From assembly GCA_005884715.1 (NCBI GenBank), contig VAZZ01000100.1:10531-16025 (forward strand): a DNA stretch of 5,495 nt. Direction: 5' to 3'. The notes beneath the pieces are model-generated. The model searched no databases. It was not told the origin of the DNA and saw only the letters and a program-made list of their open reading frames with translations. The DNA is from Alphaproteobacteria bacterium (GTDB lineage Bacteria > Pseudomonadota > Alphaproteobacteria > Rhizobiales > Aestuariivirgaceae). Made by a program: the position numbers and the translations under genes. Positions 1-5,495 of the stretch are shown piece after piece; the stretch's first letter is position 1; each line of letters begins with the position of its first letter.

Positions 1-740
1 AAGCTGTTGCCGCCGGTACGATCAAATACCCCGTGGTGTTCCGCGGTGTCAGCGGCAATCCGATCGTGACCAGCTGGTACCCGATCTTTCTGTCTTTCGG
101 CGGCGAGTTCTTCGACGACAAATGGAACGTGACATTCAATTCGGCGAAGGGCAAGGCGTCGGCCGATTTCTTTGTCGGCACCATGAAGCAAAACGCGCCT
201 CCGGGGGTGGTCGAGTTCGATTCGGACCAGGAAGGTGCGGCTATACTGGGCGGCGATGCGGGCGCCATCATCCAATATTCCGGCAACGCCCTCAAAGCCG
301 ATGATCCCAAGCAATCCAAGGTCGCCGGCAAGCTCGATTTCGGTGTCGTGCCGAAGCAGGAGAAGGCCATCGCGCAGATGGGCATCTTCATTGCCGGCGT
401 TCCAAAATCGGCGCCCAACAAAGCCAACGTGGTTGCGTTCCTCAAATGGTACACCAGCGGTGCGACGCAGGCGAAGCTCGCCGAAGCTGGTTCCATACCG
501 GTGCGCAGAACCGGCTTTGGCGTCGCCAAGCCCGGCAATCGGCTCATCCCGGTTGCGCTTCAGCAATTGGATGCAGGTGCCCTGCCGCGGCCAAGAACCC
601 CCGATTGGGCGAAGATCGAGGAGCTGCTCGGCATCGAGCTCAACAAGGCGCTGCAGGCCGGCAGTGGCGGCGGTGCGGCACTCGATGCCGCCGCCGAAAA
701 GGCGACAGCCTTTCTGAAGCAGGTCGGCTACTATCCGTGA
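1..740 (+). CDS. ABC transporter solute-binding protein, CUT1 carbohydrate type (5' end outside window)
   Basis: The reading frame is open from the left edge (first full codon at base 3) to the TGA at 738-740. It gives 245 residues with no start codon that fits the family, so it is the C-terminal part of a longer protein. Family 1 solute-binding proteins usually have about 400-430 residues, so the signal peptide and first lobe are missing here. The visible part has the usual hinge and second-lobe character: an aromatic segment (SWYPIFLSFGGEFF), a stretch reading GIFIAGVPKSAPNKANVVAFLKW in two conserved blocks, and a family-like tail with RTPDW followed by IEELLGIELNKAL. Proteins of this type bind a sugar, polyol or similar solute in the periplasm and deliver it to the membrane permeases. 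The two genes directly downstream are those permeases, which strongly supports the call. The ligand cannot be inferred. GTG at 33 is an internal codon, not a start. Confidence 0.9.
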   Translation, partial: AVAAGTIKYPVVFRGVSGNPIVTSWYPIFLSFGGEFFDDKWNVTFNSAKGKASADFFVGTMKQNAPPGVVEFDSDQEGAAILGGDAGAIIQYSGNALKADDPKQSKVAGKLDFGVVPKQEKAIAQMGIFIAGVPKSAPNKANVVAFLKWYTSGATQAKLAEAGSIPVRRTGFGVAKPGNRLIPVALQQLDAGALPRPRTPDWAKIEELLGIELNKALQAGSGGGAALDAAAEKATAFLKQVGYYP

Positions 741-1639
741 ACCGGCCGGGCGTCAGGAAAGAAAGACTGCAAGGCGCAGGGCTCGATGCGGCCCTGCCCT
801 ACTTCATGCTGGCGCCAGGCGTTCTGCTTGTCCTTCTGGTGCTGATCTATCCCCTCTGGGACGGCCTGCGCGCCAGCACGATGTTCTACCGGTTTGGCAA
901 TCCCGTTCGCAAGGTTGGTTTCGACAATTACATTCGTTTGTGGAGCGATCCACAGTTCCTCAATTCGCTGTGGGTGACGCTGACCTTTGTTGCCTCCGCG
1001 GTTGCGATCGAGACGGTTCTCGGTCTGGCGCTCGCGCTCTTCTGCTCGCATGAATTTCGCGGCATCCGTCTGCTCCGCACGATATTGATCATTCCGATGG
1101 TCGTGACGCCCGTCGTGGTCGGCATCGTGTTCCGCCTCATTTATGCGAGCGATGCCGGGATGCTGACCGCCTTTTCGGAAGCGCTCGGCGGCGGCGCCGT
1201 CGAAATCCTCGGCCATCCGGTCAGGGCCTTTGTCGGGCTGGTCGTCCTTGATGTGTGGGAATGGACGCCCTTGATGTTTCTCATCCTGCTTGCCGGTTTG
1301 CAGTCGCTTCCCATTGAACCGCTCGAAGCCGCCCGCGTCGATGGGGCGGGCCCGTGGCGAGTATTCATCGATCATACTTTTCCAATGCTGCGCCCGATCA
1401 TTGCGGTTGCGATCGTGCTGCGCACGATCGATGCCTTCGGCACTTTCGACCAGGTCTTTGTGCTCACCCATGGAGGGCCTGGCGAGGCGACGCGGCTTTT
1501 GTCGATCTTCGGCTACGATACCGCCTTCAAGTTCCAGGAGACCGGCTATGCGGCCGCCCTCTTTGTCACTATGGGTCTCATCATTCTGGCTTTCACGCTC
1601 GCCGCCGTGCGGCTGCTCAAGCGGGCGGCAACATCATGA
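737..1639 (+). CDS. ABC transporter permease, MalF-like (CUT1 sugar importer)
   Basis: This 300-residue protein is an inner-membrane subunit of a binding-protein-dependent importer. I chose the GTG at 737 because it overlaps the stop of the binding-protein gene (GTGA). The longer open frame to the left only runs through that upstream gene. There is no strong Shine-Dalgarno site, which fits translational coupling. Hydrophobic segments are visible at about residues 20-41, 78-103, 113-134, 165-187, 219-241 and near the C terminus, giving six helices. The ATPase-docking EAA loop is at residues 197-199 with its conserved glycine at 203 (EAARVDGAGPWRVF), followed by the P-rich MLRP end. The THGGPG segment before the last helix is also typical of MalF/UgpA-like permeases. 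Length is normal for the short MalF-like class without the extra periplasmic domain of E. coli MalF. It pairs with the next gene to form the translocation channel; the substrate is unknown. Confidence 0.93.
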   Translation: MNRPGVRKERLQGAGLDAALPYFMLAPGVLLVLLVLIYPLWDGLRASTMFYRFGNPVRKVGFDNYIRLWSDPQFLNSLWVTLTFVASAVAIETVLGLALALFCSHEFRGIRLLRTILIIPMVVTPVVVGIVFRLIYASDAGMLTAFSEALGGGAVEILGHPVRAFVGLVVLDVWEWTPLMFLILLAGLQSLPIEPLEAARVDGAGPWRVFIDHTFPMLRPIIAVAIVLRTIDAFGTFDQVFVLTHGGPGEATRLLSIFGYDTAFKFQETGYAAALFVTMGLIILAFTLAAVRLLKRAATS

Positions 1640-2454
1640 TCAGAGCTTTGGGCCGCTTCACCATCGTCGCCTTCGTACTTGCCCTGGTCCTCTTGCCGAT
1701 TTACTGGATGGCTTCGACCTCGCTCAAGTCCAACCGGGAAATCACCCAGGAGGGAACGCTCTATCCGCACCATCCCTCTTTCGAGAATTTCGCCCATCTT
1801 TTTGCTTATAAGCGATTCAGCGACTATCTTCTCAATTCGATTGCCGTCACAATCATCTCCGTCCTCGTGGCCTTGGTGCTGGGTTCCCTTGGCGCTTATG
1901 CGATTGTCCGCTTCAGGCTGCCCTTCAGCCTCGAGCGGCGTGTCGGGCTTTCGCTGCTGATCCTGCGCATCGTTCCGCCGGTCGTCATTCTCATCCCCGT
2001 CTATCTCCTCATCTTGAGCCTCGGGCTTCTCGATACCTGGCTGGGACTCATCATCATCTACACGGCCTTGAATGTGACCTATTGCGTGTGGATGATGGAG
2101 AGCTTCTTCCGTGAAATTCCGGTCGATCTCGAAGAGGCCGCCATGGTCGATGGCGACAGCAGGTTTGGCGCATTCAGGCGCATCGTTTTGCCGGTGGCGG
2201 CACCGGGGCTCGTTGCCACCTCGATCTTCGCGGTGATCGTCACCTTCAACGAATTCATGTTCGCCCTGGTGCTGACTTCGACCCCCCACGCCATGACCAT
2301 GCCGCGCGGAACCGCGACGCTGATCGGGCGCATCGACACCGATTGGGCCTCCATGTCGGCGGCCGGAGTCGTGGGCGCGCTGCCGATTGTGCTCTTCGCC
2401 TTCCTCGTCCAGCGTCACCTGGTGCGCGGCCTGACCCTTGGCGCGGTCAAGTGA
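1636..2454 (+). CDS. ABC transporter permease, MalG-like (CUT1 sugar importer)
   Basis: This 272-residue inner-membrane protein is the second permease of the importer. The ATG at 1636 overlaps the stop of the first permease (ATGA), so this start is favoured over any upstream codon. The N-terminal helix (about residues 7-27) ends in the PIYWMASTSLK pattern typical of MalG-like proteins, where the helix is followed by a periplasmic SLK segment. Further hydrophobic segments follow, including a long one at about residues 69-95. The EAA loop is at residues 167-169, with its glycine at 173 and the motif ending in IVLPVAAPG. Length matches the family (about 270-300). This is the last gene of the operon in the window. 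No ATP-binding subunit follows, so the ATPase must be encoded upstream or supplied from another locus, as happens with shared MsmK/UgpC-type ATPases. The substrate is not predictable from this gene. Confidence 0.93.
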   Translation: MIRALGRFTIVAFVLALVLLPIYWMASTSLKSNREITQEGTLYPHHPSFENFAHLFAYKRFSDYLLNSIAVTIISVLVALVLGSLGAYAIVRFRLPFSLERRVGLSLLILRIVPPVVILIPVYLLILSLGLLDTWLGLIIIYTALNVTYCVWMMESFFREIPVDLEEAAMVDGDSRFGAFRRIVLPVAAPGLVATSIFAVIVTFNEFMFALVLTSTPHAMTMPRGTATLIGRIDTDWASMSAAGVVGALPIVLFAFLVQRHLVRGLTLGAVK

Positions 2455-2459
2455 AAGTT

Positions 2460-2588
2460 TCAGGTAGGCGTAAGCCGGTCGAGCGAAGCCTTGGCGTCTT
2501 TGAGATCTGGGGTGTCAAATCCCTCGGTGAAACAGCCATAGATTGGCGAGAGCAGTCCGCGCGCTGCTTCAAGCTTGCTCTGCGCACT
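2460..2588 (-). pseudogene. C-terminal scrap of a cyclase/AAA-ATPase/TPR-type regulator
   Basis: Minus-strand translation ending at the TGA at 2462-2460 gives about 40 residues that resemble the extreme C terminus of large alphaproteobacterial proteins with an adenylate/guanylate cyclase domain, an ATPase domain and TPR repeats. The diagnostic block is LLSPIYGCFTEGFDTPDLKD followed by AKASLDRL. In the family it usually reads LLAPVYGWFTEGFDT.DLKEAKALLDEL, so a tryptophan appears to be replaced by cysteine here. The rest of the protein, which should exceed 900 residues, is absent; sequence to the right in this frame does not look like TPR. The open frame continues to 2702, but that extension overlaps another gene fragment in a different frame and is probably not meaningful. 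The stop lies 5 bases from the stop of the convergent permease gene. The match is from memory of the family, without alignment. Confidence 0.65.
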
Positions 2589-2706
2589 CAGCTGGATATT
2601 TTCGAACGCGATCAAGCACCCGCCAATATTCGCCGGGAAAACCGAGACATAATTTCCGGATCTCCTCGCGAATCTCACGATGAGATTGATCGCTGTCCGC
2701 ATCCAT
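2569..2706 (-). pseudogene. N-terminal scrap of an acyl-CoA dehydrogenase
   Basis: A 45-codon minus-strand frame starts at ATG 2706-2704 and stops at TGA 2571-2569. Residues 8-40 include SHREIREEIRKLC and FPGEYWRVLDRVRKYPAE. This strongly resembles the start of acyl-CoA dehydrogenases, where a REIR.AVR.LC helix is followed by F..EY.R..D.E..YP..FV..L. A full enzyme has about 380-400 residues and oxidises acyl-CoA thioesters with FAD; only about a tenth remains, without active site or FAD-binding parts, so it cannot be an enzyme. After residue 40 the similarity ends and the sequence passes into the cyclase-type scrap. A GA-rich stretch, AAAGAGTAGGCGG, lies directly before the ATG and could be a relic ribosome-binding site. 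The original start seems preserved. Whether the 45-residue peptide is made is unknown. The identification is by eye. Confidence 0.6.
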
Positions 2707-2869
2707 CCGCCTACTCTTTCCGCCGCGTGATCATTTGCTTAGTGCCCCAATATTTTCAAACAGGCACAATGGATCATGCTTGCGGAGAAAGGCAAGAGCT
2801 CCTGGAAGGTCTGGCGCTGTTTCCACCTACGGGCACGCGCGGCAGGAGTTCGGCTAGTTCCAGACGGCA
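2707..2869. other. Intergenic stretch without recognisable gene
   Basis: This stretch lies between the acyl-CoA dehydrogenase scrap and the 3' end of the DUF899 gene. I see no convincing gene, tRNA, repeat or strong hairpin with a T-run. A 31-codon minus-strand frame (GTG at 2826 to TGA at 2733-2731) has a coding-like look (the segment AFLRKHDPLCLF), but I cannot assign it to a family. The part near 2735-2765 is relatively AT-rich, so a relic promoter for the dehydrogenase fragment is possible, but no clear -35/-10 pair stands out. Confidence 0.5.
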
Positions 2870-3652
2870 TCACTCATATTGCAGCTGTTCCTGCCATCTT
2901 GATGGCCTGCCCTTGCGGGTCAGGTCAAAGATGTTCCACAGGGGCTCAATGGTGCCGGCGTGGCGCGGGTCCTGGCGTGGATCGGTGTCGGTCCAGAACA
3001 TTTCCGAACTCCAAAAATGCCGGATGGCTTTGCCCTTGCGATGGAAAACGGTCATCATCGGCATCTGGTGTCCTTCCGCCGTCTCGGCGTGATAATCGTG
3101 CTTGAAGCTGTTGCCCCCCGAAGACAGCAGGCGAAGACCCTCCCATCCCCGGTCTTTGGCGAAGGCGATCAGCTGGTCGAGTGGGGCTGCCGCGATGACG
3201 ACGAAATTGAAGCCCGCCGCCTCGATGTGCTTGGCCGCGCCATCGAGCGAGTCGAGGAAGGCGGTGCATGATGGACAGGGAGCATCCTCGCGCTTGAGCT
3301 GCGCGGTCGCGCCTTCGGCAGGGCCCGGCCGGTCATCCTTGGGATAGCGTGGGAACATGAAGCTATAAGCGATGAGCGAGTCCTTCCGCGGCGCGAAGAG
3401 TTCCGAAAGAGTCACTTTCGCCGCCTTGCCATCCGGGCCGAGACCTTCGAACACATAGTCTTCAGGCACCATGCCGCCTTGCGGCAGGGCGCGTCTTTGG
3501 ACGGCGACTGCTTCCATTGCGCGCCTGAGCTCGATTTCCTTCGCAAGAAGCTTGTCACGCGCCCGGCGATAGGCAGTGCTCTCATTCGGGAAACGAATGT
3601 CGTTTTTGCGCGCCAGCTTGCTGGCCGGCACAAGTTTTTTCACCTTGACCAT
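2870..3652 (-). CDS. DUF899 family thioredoxin-like protein
   Basis: This complete 260-residue protein is recognised as a DUF899 (thioredoxin-fold, AhpC/TSA-like) protein. An N-terminal helical part carries ARDKLLAKEIELRRAMEAVA. Next come VPEDYVFEG and the LSELFAPRKDSLIAYSFMF block, then PCPSCTAFLDSLDG with a CxxC pair at residues 126 and 129. The typical tail reads GTIEPLWNIFDLT with KGRP and a W shortly after. The CxxC sits where thioredoxin-like proteins have their redox cysteines, so a disulfide or peroxide-related role is plausible, but no reaction is established for the family to my knowledge. No signal peptide or membrane segment is seen, so it is probably cytoplasmic. The ATG at 3652 has a good Shine-Dalgarno (GAAGGA, 3660-3665) about 7 bases upstream. 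It lies 107 bases downstream of the pirin gene on the same strand and converges on the transporter operon across the scrap-filled gap. Confidence 0.9.
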   Translation of the reverse strand: MVKVKKLVPASKLARKNDIRFPNESTAYRRARDKLLAKEIELRRAMEAVAVQRRALPQGGMVPEDYVFEGLGPDGKAAKVTLSELFAPRKDSLIAYSFMFPRYPKDDRPGPAEGATAQLKREDAPCPSCTAFLDSLDGAAKHIEAAGFNFVVIAAAPLDQLIAFAKDRGWEGLRLLSSGGNSFKHDYHAETAEGHQMPMMTVFHRKGKAIRHFWSSEMFWTDTDPRQDPRHAGTIEPLWNIFDLTRKGRPSRWQEQLQYE

Positions 3653-3659
3653 GACACTA

Positions 3660-3665
3660 TCCTTC
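3660..3665 (-). promoter_or_regulatory. Ribosome-binding site of the DUF899 gene
   Basis: On the minus strand, GAAGGA precedes the ATG at 3652 with a spacer of about 7 bases. It supports this start over any inner methionine. Confidence 0.7.
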
Positions 3666-3705
3666 GCAAAAACATCAGGTTATCGTAGGAATGACAATGC
3701 CTCTC

Positions 3706-3724
3706 GCATGCGGAAGCATGCTTC
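3706..3724. repeat. Palindromic element in the pirin-DUF899 spacer
   Basis: Two copies of the self-complementary hexamer GCATGC lie at 3706-3711 and 3716-3721, separated by GGAA. The second copy is the core of a perfect 12-base palindrome, GAAGCATGCTTC (3713-3724). The pair can fold into a 6-bp stem with a 4-base loop, or the 12-mer could be an operator for a dimeric regulator. It sits about 54 bases upstream of the DUF899 start on its sense strand and about 35 bases after the pirin stop. There is no T-run right after the stem on the minus strand, so it does not look like a standard intrinsic terminator. The palindrome is certain; its function is inference. Confidence 0.55.
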
Positions 3725-3759
3725 ATTTTCAACCAGGCTCTCTACAATTGGTTCCGTAC

Positions 3760-4680
3760 TCACATTGACGGCAGCGGGATGAATTCCGTCTCATTCGGCA
3801 CCGGGCCGAAGCGTCCGGACTTCCAGTCTTCCTTCGCCGCCTCGATGCGCTCTTTGCGCGACGACACGAAATTCCACCAGATATGCCGTGGTCCTTCCAT
3901 GGCGGTGCCGCCCAGGAACATCATCCGTGTCTTCTGCACCGCCTTGATGGTGATCGCATCGCCCGGGCGGAAGATCAGCATTTGCGGGGCTGCTAAGCGC
4001 TCGCCCGCGATTTCGACTTCACCCTCGACCAGATAGATGGCGCGTTCCTCATAAGTCGCATCGAGCGGCACGGATGTGTAGGCCTCGGCCGCGACTTCGA
4101 CATAGAACCAATCCGACACCATCTCGACCGACGCTCTTGCGCCAAAGGCCGAACCCGCAATGACGCGGGCTTTGAGACCCTTGTCCTCAACCACAGGAAG
4201 TGTCGCTGCATCGAAATGCTGGAAGGAGGGGGCAATCTCTTCCCGCTCGGCCGGCAAGGCGATCCAGCTTTGCAGGCCCAGCATGCTGCTGCCCTTCTTG
4301 CGCGACACATCCGGCGTGCGCTCGGAATGGGCGATGCCGCGCCCCGCCGTCATCAGATTCATCGCTCCCGGCATGATCTCCTGGATATTGCCTTCGCTGT
4401 CGCGATGCAGGATCGAGCCATCGAAAAGATAGGTGACGGTCGCGAGCCCGATATGGGGATGCGGCCTCACATCCATCCCCTGCCCGGCAATGAATTGCAC
4501 TGGGCCGAAATGATCGAAGAAGATGAACGGGCCAACCATCTGGCGCCTACCATGCGGCAGTGCCCGGCGCACGTTGAAGCCGCCACCCAGATCGCGCACG
4601 CGCGGCACGACGACGAGTTCGAGCGCGTTGCAGGATTTTACATCGCCGAGTATGGGATCGCTTGTCGGAAGCCAACTCAT
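3760..4680 (-). CDS. Pirin family protein (cupin metalloprotein)
   Basis: This complete 306-residue bicupin resembles bacterial pirins. I chose ATG 4680 because GGAGAG sits 4 bases upstream; a TTG at 4692 would overlap that site. The N-terminal cupin shows RRALPHGRRQMVGPFIFFDHFGP, then RPHPHIGLATVTYLFDG and the block TAGRGIAHSERTP. These give the canonical pirin metal ligands: His74, His76, His118 and Glu120. The pirin C-terminal domain follows, with WFYVEVAAEA, YLVEGEVEIAGE, a FRPGDA turn, and the family-like GPRHIWWNFVSS segment. Pirins bind iron; some oxidise quercetin and others act as redox-linked regulators, and the role of this one cannot be decided from sequence. It is likely cytoplasmic, with no signal peptide. 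The gene begins 39 bases after the amidase stop on the same strand, so the two are probably cotranscribed. Confidence 0.94.
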   Translation of the reverse strand: MSWLPTSDPILGDVKSCNALELVVVPRVRDLGGGFNVRRALPHGRRQMVGPFIFFDHFGPVQFIAGQGMDVRPHPHIGLATVTYLFDGSILHRDSEGNIQEIMPGAMNLMTAGRGIAHSERTPDVSRKKGSSMLGLQSWIALPAEREEIAPSFQHFDAATLPVVEDKGLKARVIAGSAFGARASVEMVSDWFYVEVAAEAYTSVPLDATYEERAIYLVEGEVEIAGERLAAPQMLIFRPGDAITIKAVQKTRMMFLGGTAMEGPRHIWWNFVSSRKERIEAAKEDWKSGRFGPVPNETEFIPLPSM

Positions 4681-4684
4681 GATA

Positions 4685-4690
4685 CTCTCC
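4685..4690 (-). promoter_or_regulatory. Ribosome-binding site that fixes the pirin start
   Basis: Minus-strand GGAGAG ends 4 bases before ATG 4680 (the GGAG core is 6 bases away). An alternative in-frame TTG at 4692-4690 would overlap this site and has no site of its own, so the shorter 306-residue protein is preferred. Confidence 0.75.
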
Positions 4691-4719
4691 AATCAACAAA
4701 CCGGTCTGCTGGTTTCAGC

Positions 4720-5495
4720 CTATGACAGTTTGCGCCTGCGGCAAATGTCATAAGTCTGTCGCCAGGGCCGCAAGCGCTCAAATGCCGCGCTGACCGCGAG
4801 GACATCCGTATCGGCGTAACGCTTGCCGATGATCTGCATGCCGACCGGCATGCCCTTGGCGAGACCGGCCGGAATGGAGGCCGCCGGATTGCCGCTGAAA
4901 TTCATGGGGAAAGTGAGGCACCATCCAATGAGCCGGTTGACCTTCTCGCCCGCGACCGTATCGGGCCCCAGCGTGTTGCCATTCTTCGCATTCACGACCG
5001 GCAGGCAGCCGAGCGTCGGCGAGATGAGGATATCATGTTGGGCGAAGGCGCTCTGCACGGCATCATAGATCTCGGTGCGGACCGCCTGCGCTTCGTAGAA
5101 CTCCGCCGCCGTCATGTCCTTGTAGCGGTCATACCAATAGAGATATTCGGGCGGCAGGTCGTCGCGATGCTTGCCGATGAGATCGTAACCCGCCGCCTTC
5201 ATGCCGGCGATGCTCGCGACATTGAGCGGCATGATGATCTTGCACCAGAGATCCGCGAGCTCCATATGCGAGCGCTTGATGCCGAGCTTGACGTCGCTCA
5301 CCGTGGCCCCCGCCTCGCGCAGCGCCTCGACCGCTTTGCGCACCGTCTCGGCGACTTCCGGCTCGACCGGAAACACATCGAAATTGGGACTATAGGCGAT
5401 GCGCATGCCCTTGATCGGGCGATCGAGGGCGCCGAGGAAATCGACGGCCTCATCGAGCGCGAAGGGATCGCGCGCGTCATAGCCGGCCAGTGCTG
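4720..5495 (-). CDS. Amidase signature family hydrolase, C-terminal part (5' end outside window)
   Basis: The frame is open from the right edge to the TAG at 4722-4720 and gives about 258 residues. The ATG at 5406 is internal: the frame continues upstream with AGYDARDPFALDEAV and LDRPIKGMRIAYSPNFDVFP, the usual stretch after the catalytic core of amidase-signature enzymes. The C-terminal hallmarks are present: DILISPTLGCLPV, then FPMNFSGNPAASIPAG and GMPVGMQIIGKRYADTDVLA, ending near FERLRPW. The family hydrolyses amide bonds with a Ser-cisSer-Lys triad, but the lysine and the GSS region lie outside the window, so activity cannot be checked. A full protein has about 450-500 residues. The substrate is unknown; members include aryl amidases, indoleacetamide hydrolases and GatA, and the absence of gatB/gatC next to it argues against GatA. 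The pirin gene follows after 39 bases. Confidence 0.92.
   Translation of the reverse strand, partial: ALAGYDARDPFALDEAVDFLGALDRPIKGMRIAYSPNFDVFPVEPEVAETVRKAVEALREAGATVSDVKLGIKRSHMELADLWCKIIMPLNVASIAGMKAAGYDLIGKHRDDLPPEYLYWYDRYKDMTAAEFYEAQAVRTEIYDAVQSAFAQHDILISPTLGCLPVVNAKNGNTLGPDTVAGEKVNRLIGWCLTFPMNFSGNPAASIPAGLAKGMPVGMQIIGKRYADTDVLAVSAAFERLRPWRQTYDICRRRKLS

Noticed and set aside
446..736. Longer upstream extension of the MalF-like permease
   Set aside because: The extension runs through the binding-protein gene in another frame and lacks any family character; GTG at 737 with the 4-base overlap is the natural start.
731..1471. Minus-strand open frame (246 codons) opposite the MalF-like permease
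   Set aside because: Same antisense effect: a charged, low-complexity translation with no recognisable domain and a clear gene on the other strand.
1546..2418. Long minus-strand open frame (290 codons) opposite the MalG-like permease
   Set aside because: Its composition is very rich in D, E, G, H and R with no family resemblance, as expected for the antisense of a GC-rich membrane-protein gene. The plus-strand permease is certain.
2455..2520. Possible terminator after the permease operon
   Set aside because: No GC-rich stem followed by a T-run is visible on the plus strand; only short imperfect AAGCC/GGCG-type matches occur.
2343..3092. Plus-strand open frame of 249 codons spanning the gap and the DUF899 3' end
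   Set aside because: It starts inside the permease gene and ends inside the antisense of DUF899, with an arginine/serine-rich, domain-free translation; the minus-strand fragments explain this DNA better.
4693..4719. Small inverted repeat AAACC...GGTTT in the amidase-pirin spacer
   Set aside because: A 5-bp stem with an 8-base loop and no T-run is too weak to call a terminator, and the 39-base spacing favours cotranscription.
4216..4725. Plus-strand open frame of 169 codons opposite the pirin gene
   Set aside because: It lies wholly over the well-supported pirin gene and its translation matches nothing I recognise.

Overview
This is a GC-rich window (roughly 60 %) with dense genes, short overlaps and protein families typical of an alphaproteobacterium. 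Rhizobiales/Hyphomicrobiales is the most likely group, inferred from gene style and protein resemblance rather than from any marker gene. Most of it is ordinary metabolic and transport coding sequence. I found no RNA gene, CRISPR array, insertion sequence, or hidden multi-gene system.

Left part (1-2454, + strand): the downstream end of a carbohydrate-type (CUT1) ABC importer operon. It holds the C-terminal part of a periplasmic solute-binding protein and two inner-membrane permeases, MalF-like and MalG-like. The genes are joined by two 4-base stop/start overlaps (GTGA at 737-740, ATGA at 1636-1639), so translation is probably coupled. Both permeases carry the EAA loop that docks the ATPase. 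No ATPase gene follows the second permease, so it must lie upstream or elsewhere. The substrate cannot be read from this sequence.

Middle (2455-2869): a gap of about 415 bases between the transporter operon and the convergent right-hand genes. It contains two gene scraps on the minus strand. One is the last ~40 residues of a cyclase/AAA-ATPase/TPR-type regulator (2460 to about 2588). Abutting it is the first ~40 residues of an acyl-CoA dehydrogenase (about 2587-2706). This is a decayed junction of two unrelated genes and the most unusual part of the window.

Right part (2870-5495, - strand, reading right to left): the C-terminal ~258 residues of an amidase-signature-family hydrolase, then 39 bases on a complete pirin-family cupin with all four metal ligands, then 107 bases on a complete DUF899 thioredoxin-like protein with a CxxC motif. 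Amidase and pirin are probably cotranscribed. The DUF899 gene may have its own promoter, because the spacer before it holds a perfect 12-base palindrome and the gene has a good Shine-Dalgarno site. Pirin and DUF899 proteins are both loosely linked to redox or stress functions, but nothing here shows that they work together or with the transporter.
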